Below, one piece after another: positions 1-9,929 of a stretch of 64,000 nucleotides of DNA. The position numbers and the translations under genes were made by a program. The notes under the pieces were generated by a model that was not told the DNA's origin, did not search any database, and saw only the letters and a list, made by a program, of their open reading frames with translations. Within the stretch, counting starts at the first letter, position 1; each line of letters opens with the position of its first letter. The stretch lies in the NCBI GenBank assembly GCA_025201375.1, contig JAIWZP010000004.1, forward strand, positions 806,001 through 870,000, in the 5' to 3' direction. The stretch is from Gongronella butleri (taxonomy: Eukaryota > Mucoromycota > Mucoromycetes > Mucorales > Cunninghamellaceae).

Positions 1-685
1 GCCGGCATCGATCGGCTTGATCTGATACGCAGGTCGCGTCGCGTCGTCATACACGCTCGTGCGCATCACATAGCCGCTCTGGTCCACTGCCACGTTTTTC
101 TGATGAAACACGGGATCGTCCACGCCCAGTGTAGCTTGCATTGGGATGTCATCAGAGAAGCGGCGATGCCGGCCGCCGTAGAAATCACCATCGTCGCTTT
201 CATCCTCAGACGAAAGCTCGTCATACTCCTGAGAAAAAAAAAAAAAATAAGAGATAAACCGAAAGCATGAGCCAACTTGTTTCTGAAAATAGACGGGGTG
301 CGCTCAATTGTACCGGTTCATGGGCTTCTCGGTCGTCTGCCTCGGTGCCGTCGGCAGCGGCACCGCCAGAAAACACCTCGACGTCCTCGTGCGGCGTGTA
401 TTGGACTTGCATAAGCGTTTTGGACACCTCAAACGGGTTGCTGACGGCCGTTGTCAGGAACTTTAACACCGAAAAGTTGATCAATTCGCGTGCGGCCGCA
501 CGCGAGTCAATCAGCTCGTCATAGTCGTCGGGCGGCGGCGGGTAATACACATCCGCGGGCGTGGCAATCGACGTGTAGTTGAAATTGTTGCTGACGCCGG
601 GCGTGTAATAAGGACGCAGACCGTGTAGGCCCTTGCCGGCCGTCGTGGGGAACGTCGCATACGGGTGACTCGAGTCGGTCGTCAT
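1..685 (-). CDS. UGO1: Ugo1/SLC25A46-like mitochondrial outer-membrane carrier-fold protein (5' part; 3' end lies outside the window)
   Basis: Ugo1-family proteins are degenerate mitochondrial carriers that act in outer-membrane fusion. The ATG is at 685-683. Exon 1 (685-314) encodes a Tyr/Pro-rich N-terminus, then a helix with the carrier-like motif NPFEVSKTLMQVQY (PFEVSK fits the P-x-[DE]-x-x-[KR] signature). An intron at 313-229 (GTACAA to CAG, phase 0) leads to exon 2 (228 to the edge), which holds an acidic linker and the SGYVMRTSVYDD / TRPAYQ block that I associate with fungal Ugo1. About 200 residues are present and the remaining carrier helices are outside. Placement in the family rests on the carrier motif plus that block; a generic mitochondrial carrier is the alternative. 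Confidence 0.72.
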
Positions 686-1893
686 AGCAAGCTGCCAGAG
701 TAGAAAAGGAACCGAGAAAAAGAAAAAAAGACAAAAAAAAAAAAAAAAAAAAAAGAACACGGGCGGCAAAAAGTCAAAAGCAGGGCCCCAAAAAAAAACT
801 TGGAACCTGGCCACCTCGGTTTTGAAACGCCGCCCTTTTCATCTCGTTGATTCACTAATGCCATTTTGTTCGTTTTTTATATTTTTTCATTTTATCGTCT
901 ATTTTATCGTCTATTTTGGAGTACAAGTGATGTCAATTTCAATTGAATTCATGGATGGCTCATATAAAGGATTTGATGCGTAATGGACTTGCCGCAAAGG
1001 TGGAAGAAGAATTGCCGGCAGCATATTTGTGAATGTCTGATTGATCACGGCGGGCGATGTGCATGACGTATCGTTTTTGCGGGCATGGCACGGCGGTCTG
1101 GAGACAAATGTGCAGCAGGAGCCATGGGAGCCATTGGATCTTGATCTTGAGATGAAGAAATGTACCCGCGTCTTGCGTAGCCGCTCATGACCATGCTCAA
1201 TTGTTTTTCAATGGTTTTCAGGTGCTGCTCAATGGCGCAAAGTGTGCGGTGGATGGACTGCGCGGCCCTTCAATGGCTGGCCATGGCGGTGTGGGCGGCA
1301 GGGCTATATGAGCCGGATGTGAAAGCGACACAGATGACATTGTCGCGTCTGATGGTGGTGGTGGATGATGCCAGGACTCATGTTGCGCTCTCCTGATGGG
1401 CGACGCGGGCGAGCCTGGTATTATTGGTGGCAGCAACACGGGCTGCTGTCGTTGCTGCGCCAATGACTTCCTCACAGAAGGAAGAAAAGGGGATGCTGCA
1501 GGGAAGGATGTTGTAGCGTCGACGCGTCGCTTTGCTTAACCGATCGACGAAGGTTAATCGTCAGTTTGCACAATTTATTCTTGCCTCATATTAATCGTTT
1601 TTTAATGGACCACTGCGAGTCATTCCCAACGATTGGACACAGACGTGGCTGCCTTTTTGTTCCTTTTTAAAAACGCGTGCCTAATTTATTTTACGATCAT
1701 GCGCGCCGAACATGCCTCGATTCGCTCTGCGGGCCACAGAATATGTAAACATCAATGCCACGAGTCCATGTGTCCCCAATTCCTATGCTCTAGGCATCTG
1801 AGAGACATGGGTGATCATATTCGAGTTGTTTTTTTTTTCGCAATTGACAGGCCGTGAAAGGCATATTTTACTTTTATATACTTGTTTAGCGGT
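686..1893. other. Intergenic stretch between the Ugo1-like gene 5' end and the TPMT-like gene 3' end
   Basis: No convincing gene. The part next to 685 has long A runs (731-754) and is the likely promoter/5' leader of the Ugo1-like gene. On the minus strand two adjacent open stretches lie at about 1475-1218 (Pro/Ser-rich) and about 1270-1045 (a heptad-like piece, IEQHLKTIEKQL). They are in different frames and no intron-sized gap reconciles them, so they could be a decayed or mis-assembled small gene. I saw no tRNA or repeat here. Confidence 0.4.
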
Positions 1894-2791
1894 TTATTTG
1901 CGCTTCCAGACGCTCATTTTTTCGCGCCCAAGACGTGATTCATGGCCCTCGGTGTCTTTGACGTACACGAGCTCAAAGTTGGCCTCCAACACCGCCTTGT
2001 ACCTAAAAAAAGTGTGTAAGATGCACTTGCACTTGCACTTACACTTGCAATTGATGTTTTTGTTCGTTGAACTTACGCGTCGACAGTGACCGCATAGGGT
2101 GGACCATCTTCAGGGTCCTTGGCCTCGATGGGAAACATGAGGGCAATCAGCACGCCACCAGGCTTGATCAATTCGGCATAGCGACTGCCCCACTTGGGTC
2201 GAAAGGACGGATGCAGGGCGCAGAAAAATCTAAAATTGGCAATGACAGGGTGAGTCGATTTCTTTTTTTTTCAATGGTGCCCACGTACGTATAATCGTAG
2301 GCAAGGTCATAGCCGCCGCTAGGAGCGTCAAAATGGAAGAAATCGACCTCTTGGAACTCGTAATTGAGCTTTTCGCGGTCGGGATGGATCTTGTGGCAAT
2401 ATTCGACGGCCGTTTTGCTGTAATCAAGGCCGATCATGCGTCGCGAGGGCGTCGCCAAGTATTTCACGTCATAGCCTTAAGATACAGAAAAAGGGAAGGA
2501 AATCAGCACCTAATGGCCAGGATTTTCACACAGTTGTTCGCTTTTTACCGCCGCCACAGCCAGGCACAATGCCAACACCCGATGTGGGGACGAGATCCTT
2601 GGTCTCCGGATCCTCCATGAGCTTGACAAGAGCCGGGGATGGCTCACCATGGTCCCATTGCGTTTTGCCCTGCTGCCAGCGCTCTTCCCAATTCACATTG
2701 AGGTCGTCTGTCGGGAAAATAAAACAAAAAAGTGAATGGATGAGATGGCACGTGATGCTTTTGAGCCATTCACAAGCCCACCTTGTTGCAT
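1894..2791 (-). CDS. Thiopurine/thiol S-methyltransferase (TPMT) family protein
   Basis: A SAM-dependent small-molecule methyltransferase; family members methylate thiols, thiocyanate or halide, and the substrate here is unknown. Five exons splice cleanly into 205 residues: 2791-2782, 2707-2549, 2475-2289, 2229-2077 and 2002-1894. The first exon is only 10 nt (ATG plus 7 nt). Visible blocks are NWEERWQQGKTQWDHGEPSP at the N-terminus, the SAM-binding VPGCGGG, the acidic strand end GLDYSK, the TPMT signature DYTFFCALHPSFRPKWG across the exon 3/4 junction, and LIKPGGVLIALMFP. All introns have GT-AG ends and phases agree. Length is slightly below the usual 220-290 residues. Confidence 0.88.
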
Positions 2792-3045
2792 TGTTTTTGT
2801 GTTTGGGGGGAAAAAAAAAGTTGCAACAAAAAAAAGTGAGGGGTGGGACAACATGCCCTCTTTTTAATGTGATTTCGGCAGAGCGGAGTCGTAAAGCAAC
2901 GTCATGCGTCGTCAGCGGCCATGGAATCTCCCGGAAGGCATTGAGGCGTTTCACTTTTTGATTTTTCTGCATATCCTACAGAATGCGACTTTTTTTTTTA
3001 TTTTAAGAATGGCGTGCGAAAATGAAAGAGGGTGATGATATGGCC

Positions 3046-5150
3046 TCATGTGGCGGCCCGCTTGGATGCAGGTGGCAACTCGGTATCTGATTTCCGCTTC
3101 TCACTGTGACAAACAAAAGTGGTTTTGAGCAATTGAGCGATTCGTGTGACCAGGCACGTCCAAAAAGCGCGCCGCCGATCGTGCGAGCGCGAGGTCCAGA
3201 TCGCGGCCCCCCTCCTGCGTTTTATTTACTTTTTGGCCGCCATTGGCTTACCTTGTGGAGCCAAAGGCCATCTCGGGCGTCAGGCGGAACGAGATGCAAT
3301 ACATATCCTTCTTGGGCGCAACATTGCGCACAAAATGGAGGCGGCTGCTAGTATCGTATGGCGATCCAATGACTTGCTCCACGCGCTTGGAGAAAAAGGG
3401 GCGAATGGATGGGTCAGCATGGTCCTTGCACGCGCGCGTCAGTGCACAAAATTGCCACAATGGCGTAATATCCGCAATTCCGCGCGCAACCACTCCTTTT
3501 TTTTTTTACGTTTTTTTTCTTTTTTTTTCTTTTTTTTTTCTTTTCTTCTTTTCTTCGTTTTCCCTTCTTTTGATATGCCTACCTGTGCAATATCTGTCGC
3601 GGGTTCAGAGCTCTTTGAGAAGCAATGGCAATGGATCATGGGTAAAGCAGGCTTGGGGTCTGCAGCGTCGTACAGAGTCTGATGGTCCTTGTACACGCCG
3701 CGGAACGCGTCGAGAAATTCAATGGCGGTGTCGGGTAGGTTCATGACAAAGTGGTCAAATGTCTTCCATTGCGTGGGCGCGGTCGCTGCAATGTCCTTGA
3801 CAGCCTGGCGGATAAACTCGCGGCCGTCCATGTTGTAAGGTATCAAGCGCGCATCCGAGATCTTGTTGAGCTTCTTGTTTTCCTTGAGCCAGTGGAACGA
3901 CTCGGGATTCAGATCATTTGCATACACCGTCACGCCCTTTTTGGCGGCAGGAAGCGCAAAAGGTCCCACACCAGCCATCACATCGCCTACAAATGCGAAA
4001 AAAAAATCAGACGACACGTCTCGTGTGCGCAAAATTTATGAACTTACACACGAATTGATCCTTTTTGAACTCCCTGACCAGACGATCGTGCTCGGTGTGC
4101 AATCGTGAGTTCCAGTACACTTTGGAAAAGTCAAATTTGAAGCGACAATTGCTCTCTTTCTGCAGAAAATTGAATAAAGTGAAAAAGGTGAGCGTCTAAT
4201 CGACTCAATTGATCATTTTGCCCGTGATGCCCCCACGCTTGTCCTTTTTAAAATGCCAAGGAATGCCAACGACGTGTCCTTTTGCGTTTTTTCATTTGCA
4301 CTTACGACTTCAGTGATCATATTGTCACTGCCAGCAAGCACTTCCATCTGGAAAAAGCGGAACGTGGTGTCGATGCTGTTGAGCTTGTTGACGACGCTCG
4401 TGATGTTTTTGTTTTTCTGTAATAAAGAGGATGAGATGCGCGTCCTGGCGTGAAATTGCGCCTTACATCAAGCAAGACCTCGCCAATGACGTGTTTCCAG
4501 GGCAGCAAGTCGTCGCGCAAGTTGACATGCGCAATGTGGCCGACCTGCGTGAAGGACGATGGGATCTCCTTGACTTTGTCGGCAGGAATCAATGCATTCA
4601 ACACTTGATCTATTCAAAAAAAAATTGCCACCAAAACACAAAGTGTGAGCACCAATTGCCCTTCCATTGCTCCCTTTGCAGCCTGTTACCGGTGCTCCAA
4701 TAGTCGTAATCCACCTCAATCGTGTGCTGGACCACTCCAAGCGACTCGTCGTCCACCAATTTCTTCTTGTCCGCGGCCAAAGTGTCAATGTCTGATTTTG
4801 CATGAAATCGTCAGTCATTGGCGCGTCCAATTGGTCCCCCGGCAACTCGTTTTCGGCCTTACCTTGCAGATCGTCGCGCAAAAGCAGCAGCCGGTTGTCC
4901 TTGCTCTCGGGATCGGCCACGACGGCGCGCATTCTGGGCAGATCAAGCACGTCACTAATGCAAAAGGCACAGGTGAGCAAAAAGAAAAAAAGAAAGAACG
5001 TGAAGCGAGACAAGTCACGTACGTTGTAAGCGACTTTTGTAGCAAAGCGACCTTTCTGTTAGGCACACGCAGCGCCAGCGTCTGGAACGTGGCCTTGAAA
5101 GCCTCGCGGTTCAGCACGGTCATACCGTACTGCGTGGGTGGCACGAGCAT
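3046..5150 (-). CDS. TRM5: tRNA (guanine37-N1)-methyltransferase Trm5
   Basis: Trm5 makes m1G37 next to the anticodon of tRNAs and prevents +1 frameshifting; fungal Trm5 acts in the nucleus and in mitochondria. The ATG at 5150 starts MLVPPTQYGM, followed by the long N-terminal region. Downstream are IPSSFTQVGHIAHVNLRDDL, the SAM-binding DVMAGVGPFALPAAKKG, YANDLNPES, MDGREFIR and the NLPDTAIEFLDAFRG active-site block. About seven introns, nearly all with A/T homopolymers, interrupt it; the first is donor 5022 (GTACGT) to acceptor 4955. The last exon ends at a TGA (3048-3046) after a basic tail, EKRKSDTELPPASKRAAT, that resembles a bipartite nuclear signal. Confidence 0.92.
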
Positions 5151-5660
5151 AGCAAAAAAGAAAAAATGGCGAGAAGAACGAGGAAGAAGCTGTTGGTGGC
5201 GGAGAATCCAGCGCGGCTTTTCTTTTGATTTTCAAACGGCGCCCGTTGATCTCTCTTTCCGCAGCCCCTGTGTGCCTTTTTTTTTTTTTCTCGAATTGCT
5301 CCCCACAAACGAAGCGTACAAGGACGAACGATCCACAATGCCATGGTATTAGCAAAAGTCTTATCAATTAGTCGTGCGTAATTTTGAGAATTCGATTTTT
5401 CGATCGTATCTTCATTAAATGCAGTATGAATTGTTCCAAATTGCGCTTTGCTTTCAGTGTCCATGACGTACAACTGACCAAAATTTGACAGAGATTGGAT
5501 CACTACAACGCCAGCAATGGTTGAATTGAAGCATTTTAGCACGTAGGTTTCTTATTTTCCACGAAATGCTCGAGATGACGCACTTAAAGCTTAATGACTA
5601 TATCAATTGCAGTGCGCAGACTCGCGTCGAGCAAGAAAATAGGTACAATTACTCAAAGAT
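5151..5660. other. Upstream region of TRM5 with two short unsupported ORFs
   Basis: The stretch holds the TRM5 promoter side and a poly-T run (5277-5290). A minus-strand open stretch (about 5542-5320) and a plus-strand ORF starting at 5566 with one hydrophobic segment are open. Neither has a recognised domain or splice-supported extension, and the second overlaps the start of a dispersed repeat, so I do not call them genes. Confidence 0.35.
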
Positions 5661-6545
5661 TGTCGAGAAAATCATGATTGGAATGGTTTTATTGTGTATT
5701 TTGGCCTTGTTTATTGAACTTACAATCTACAAGGACATTGGCGCCTTGAACCAGGAATTCCAAGCCTCCTCGTTCGAATGAGGCCGCTCACGAGACTCTG
5801 CGGCTGCTAGATGATGCGCAATCGCCATTTTTGAGTGCCACGCATATTTCGAGGGGCATCATACAACAGTCGCAAATTTTCAAATCGCGGGAATTGGGTC
5901 TTTGGGTCACCGCGCCGTTCACACCACATGGTAATAATCATCTCATTACCGACAAAGGAGCAATAAAAATTAAGGTCCATTGCCTGGTTTTGGCGAAATA
6001 TGGGATTTTTGCGTTTTGACGCGTTGTTTTCAACTCGTGCTCGGCAAAAATTGGTCTTTCAAATAAAGAACATGGTCGATTGCACACGTGGATACCCGTG
6101 ATTGATGGAAAAAAGCACGTTTCGACAGAAAACAACACCAAAGCAAAAAGAATGCGTTGTACGATTTTTTCCCTCGATTACTAGCAGCACATTTGTGACA
6201 CGCGTGTCTTGACCTTAACCAAACTCATACATTAGATCCACCGCTTTCTGATGGACGCGTCGGCGCACGTCCCTGATGCATTCCTGATGAAGATGAGCAA
6301 TTCATTTGTAGAATTTGTAGTAAAATCGAATATTGCGCACTTTCGAACAGTTGAAACGCGCTCAGTTTTGACATTTTCCGTCGTTTCTCCACGCGGTGTT
6401 TCTTGTATGAAAATTTTAGTATGATTCTGGAGACCTTATTTTCGTTTTCTGCCCCTCCCCGAGAGCATTTTTCGGCTAAATACGATTTGCGCGTTTTGAG
6501 CCAAGTTTCGCTTTTGATCCAAGCAAGCAACAAGCGAGACAATGC
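5661..6545. repeat. Dispersed repeat family, copy A
   Basis: This diverged copy matches a stretch near 27497-28260 and one near 61400-62440. Shared landmarks in order are GAAAATCAT near 5670, CGTTCGAATGAG near 5771, the terminal block ending CACACCACATGG (about 5880-5931), ACCGACAAAGGAGCAATAAA (5948-5967) matching ACCGACAAGGATGCAATAAA in copy C, and GATGGACGCGTCGGCGC near 6252. No intact right-hand arm is visible, so the copy is probably truncated. The minus strand near 5830-5740 reads as a remnant of a protein tail shared with the other copies. Confidence 0.6.
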
Positions 6546-6707
6546 ATGTCCTTGATTTATTGCTGACGAATTTCTAATACATCGTATCTATTCAGAGAGG
6601 GAAGCGGGGAAGCTGTTGAAAAGCCGGATGATGATAATATTTACACAAGTGGGAGCATGAGATGAAGGAATTGAGGTGGAAAGGGCAGGGGGGGCGGGGG
6701 AGGGAAT

Positions 6708-7044
6708 CTAGGCCTTGCCACTGCGCACGATTTCGGCGACGGTGAAGGACTTGTGCTTGCTCAATGGGCGGCAAGCCTCAATGCGCACCACATCGCCCAA
6801 GGAGCACAATTGATTTTCGTCGTGGGCGAGGTAATTTTTATGCGACTTGATCGTCTGCAGGCACAAGCAAGAAAAAAAGAAAAAGCAAAGAGAGTTAGCC
6901 CGAGCCTCGAGGGGATCAAAAAAGGCGTGAGCCACTTTTTTTTACCTTGAGGACGACAGGGTGCAATTTTTCACGGACAACCTTGACCTTGACGGTCTTT
7001 TGCATGGCGTTGCCAACGACCATACCCACAAAGTTTTGGCGCAT
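6708..7044 (-). CDS. MRPS17: Mitochondrial small-subunit ribosomal protein uS17m
   Basis: A component of the mitoribosome small subunit, homologous to bacterial S17 and binding rRNA through its OB fold. Two exons (7044-6946 and 6854-6708; 99 and 147 nt, phase 0) give 81 residues. The N-terminus MRQNFVGMVVGNAMQKTVKV and the KSHKNYLAHDENQLCSLGDV / RIEACRPLSKHKSF blocks are diagnostic for S17 (G-x-V-x-S-x-K-M-x-K-T-x-V-V plus GD-x-V-x-I-x-E-x-R-P-L-S). The length equals bacterial S17, with none of the C-terminal extension seen in some yeasts. The gene is divergent from the LYR-motif gene, with about 220 bp between the start codons. Confidence 0.92.
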
Positions 7045-7267
7045 AGTGAAGAGGCGAATGGAGTGAAAGAGCAAAAAAAAGAGAGAGAAAAAGAGAGAAT
7101 ACAATAAAATTGGCCAGTCAAGCAACAAAAAAGGGCTTTGTGACAAGTGACCGGCTTTTGATGAGTCCGGCCGCATCCCGGCATGTCGTTCAAACCCCGC
7201 TCTTGTCACCTCAAATTGCATGATTTCTTGGAGCACCCCCTTAGTTTCTTGCTTTTCTTCGCTTACT
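7045..7267. promoter_or_regulatory. Putative bidirectional promoter (uS17m / LYR protein)
   Basis: A 223-bp interval separates two divergent start codons (7044 minus, 7268 plus), and both genes encode small mitochondrial proteins. The interval is A-rich on its left side and carries no ORF. Shared regulation is inferred from geometry only; no specific factor site was recognised. Confidence 0.5.
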
Positions 7268-7822
7268 ATGCGCCCTGCCCTACTTTTGCTTCACAAGGGC
7301 GCTGCCCCGCCCGTGCCAAAGTTCTTCAAGGACTCGCACATGACTTTGAACCACGTAAGTCGTCTTTTTTTGCCCTTTTCTCTTCTGACTTTTTTATTTT
7401 CTCTCCTTTGACGCTAGTTCCTTCTTCGTGGCCAAGTCCTCTCGCTGTACCGCAAGCTGATCCGGTGCACCAAGGGTAAAGCAGCAATAGCCGGCAAGGC
7501 AAAAGAGCGTGGGACGCAGCAATGGCTCATAAATTCTAAATAGGCTTGAACAAAAGCGACGCCGACGAATTGCGCCATTGGATCCGTGCCGATTTTGAAC
7601 GCTACCGCAACGAGCGGGACCTGGTAAACCTTGTGATGATTTCTCTTGGATGGTCAGGGGGGAATTGGTCTCCGTGGCGAGCCCGTTTCATCTGTTAAAA
7701 TGAAGGGTTTGTTCATTTTTCTCTTGTTTCCCTAGGACAAGATAAAGAACCTGATCACCGTTGGCCAGCATCAGATGCATACGTTGCAGGGCTCCGTCTC
7801 GCTTGCTCAAGCATCCCGCTAA
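7268..7822 (+). CDS. LYR-motif protein, LYRM2-like
   Basis: LYR proteins are small mitochondrial matrix assembly factors that bind acyl-ACP and help build Fe-S or respiratory complexes. Four exons splice in frame: the first is 7268-7354 (GTAAGT donor), the second reads FLLRGQVLSLYRKLIR with the L-Y-R motif, then GLNKSDADELRHWIRADFER (donor GTAAAC), and the last ends at a TAA (7820-7822) after LITVGQHQMHTLQGS. The order Q-x-L-x-L-Y-R, then R-x-F-x-x-x-R-x-x-x-D, then GQ-x-x-x-x-x-L matches LYRM2 best. The N-terminus is basic/hydrophobic, as expected for mitochondrial import. Confidence 0.82.
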
Positions 7823-8248
7823 GAGGCGGGCCAACCTCAAAAATATTCCCAATTTCCTTGTTTTTTTTCATCATGTACCATATTAAAAAATTATCAACAT
7901 CAATCATCGAAAAGACAAACAGAATGGATTGTCATAGAAGTGTACATCCATGTCTGTGACATAAAGGGGGGGCAAGAATTGTGCATTTGGAGCAACAATG
8001 GCCCTCCATTTGTCGTTTTATGGCTTTCCCCTGATTTGGATGGCAGATATGCCCGCAAGCACAGCTTTTTTTACATATCAGAAGAGAGAAGCCGAGAAGA
8101 TTGCCTTTTGAATTGCCCGGCGGTGTCATCATGCAACCTGGGTGAGAAGACAATTGGGGAGATGTTTCCAAGAAGTGGACCAATTTTCTCCCTCTTCTCC
8201 CTCTTTTTTTTTTCAATCTCATTTTTTTTTCTACGCCTCGTCCCTCCC

Positions 8249-9852
8249 ATGGTGCTGGTAGCTAGCCGTCACCAGTCGTGGGTCAAGGTGCTTACCAAAG
8301 TGCGCACCATTCTAACATGTCCGTCAATCCCGCCGCCGCCTCGTGTGCCCGTCAATCGCACATGGTGGGACAGGATGAAACGGCCGTCGGGCGTGCATCC
8401 GCGCCACGAAATCATCGTGCGCTATCTAGGGCGCGTCGGTTTTGTCGCCAAGGGGCTCGTTTACGCCGTCATGGGCGGATTGTGTATTTCCACGGCTCAG
8501 CATCTCGGGACAGACTTGGAGGGCACAGAGTCGCCTATGGTAAGGTTGTACAGGACCCCAATGACGCGACAAATGGCATATCAAATGGATTGTTATTTTT
8601 TTATTGATTATTTCAGGGTGCATTCATCTTTCTTGGTCTGTTTACCATGGGCACGCCGATCCTCATCATCATGTTCATTAGCCTCTTGTTTTATTCACTG
8701 TGGCGGTTGTAATCCACTCTAAAACGGGCGAGCCACGTGCCTGGATGGTTGGAAAACTAACATATAGCTCTCTTTTTCTTTTTTTTTTTTTGGAAATCAT
8801 GCTAGTTGGGAAGGCCTCCTTGGGCAGGGATCGGATGCGACGGAAGCCCCATTTCATAATTTCTTTCGCTATCGTTTCTCGCCATGCGTTTCAGGGTGTG
8901 TTTACCTTGGCTACCTCTCGTACATTGGCAAATTGCTCTCCGACACGCGCGACGAACGAATTCAGGAAGCGACGAGCCCCACGGGGTGTTTCCCGGGCTG
9001 CTGGAGCTCCGGCAACGTGTGGCACCGCATGGCAGTCGGTATTGTCGGCGTCGCGTTTGTCTTTGCATTCATTTCACAAATCCAAAACGGCTGCACAGGC
9101 CGCTGGCACCGCGACCTGATGCTGCATCATTGCACACGCGCAGAACGCGTCACTATGCTCATTCTTGGCCATCTTGGCTTTATGGCTCGCGCGGGGGTAA
9201 CTTATTTTTTGGCCGTGCAATGACGCATCTTTTTTCTCATTTTGTTCGATTTTTATGATAGGTGTTTATGTTTGTGGCAGTGTTCATGTTCCGCTCGCTG
9301 ATCCACTCTATTCCTTCGCAACGCGACACGTTTTCCAATGCAATTAATCAGATCATTGACGTGCACGGCGGCACCGTGGGTTTGTGGTTCCTTGGCATCG
9401 GCTTGATCTTGTTTGGGATCTTTGCAGCGGCCCATGCGTATTACAAATACTTCCCCACGCCCCCACCGACGCGCTATGCGTTTCCCAGGCAGTGTAAAAA
9501 GGACGAATTGAATGATTTGTGCATCAAGGAAGAACATTCGCACATTTCTGACGCGCAAGAGGAGCGCGAGAATGACGTGGAGGAACACGCGATTCCTCAT
9601 GATTCTGCACAAGACGACGCGTCGTCTGCCTCGAATTCGTCGTCAAAGGACGACACACAAGAGGAATGCGCGCGGCGGAGTCGCATAACGAGCGAAAATG
9701 ACGCGTCCGTGGCGCAGCAGCTGTCCAATGCCATTATCGACGAGTCGGACAAGGACATGATCACGGTGCAGCGCCCCCCATCACCCTTTGAGCGTTCTAG
9801 ACGCTTCCGTTATCAAAAAAGACGCAGATTGCGCGAGGAGAGTCATGCATAA
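8249..9852 (+). CDS. DUF1206-like multi-pass membrane protein
   Basis: The function is unknown. The protein carries a repeated two-helix unit: GRVGFVAKGLVYAVMGG near 8430-8480, MAVGIVGVAFVFAFISQI near 9030-9085, and GHLGFMARAG continuing into VFMFVAVFMFRSL after an intron. That layout of three helix pairs opening with G-x-x-G-F/V-x-A is typical of DUF1206, known mainly from bacteria. Another helix (VGLWFLGIGLILFGIFAAAH) precedes a long acidic and basic cytosolic tail. Introns: 8540-8617; one opening near 8705-8709 and ending at CTAG just before 8813, which restores frame; and one at 9198-9261. The start is uncertain (8249 chosen; 8375 also possible). Confidence 0.6.
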
Positions 9853-9929
9853 CACTCAAATCGCGCCTGGACGCGCTTTTTCTCTTTTTGTCCATTATGA
9901 ATATGCTTTTTAATGCTTGGATATCGACA

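Noticed and set aside
5566..5781. 71-residue plus-strand ORF with one hydrophobic helix
   Set aside because: It overlaps the conserved edge of repeat copy A, and the related stretch in copy B (near 27500-27625) is interrupted by stops.
8700..8895. Apparent frameshift in the DUF1206-like gene
   Set aside because: Using the acceptor CTAG just before 8813 instead of the one near 8895 restores the frame and adds about 30 plausible residues.
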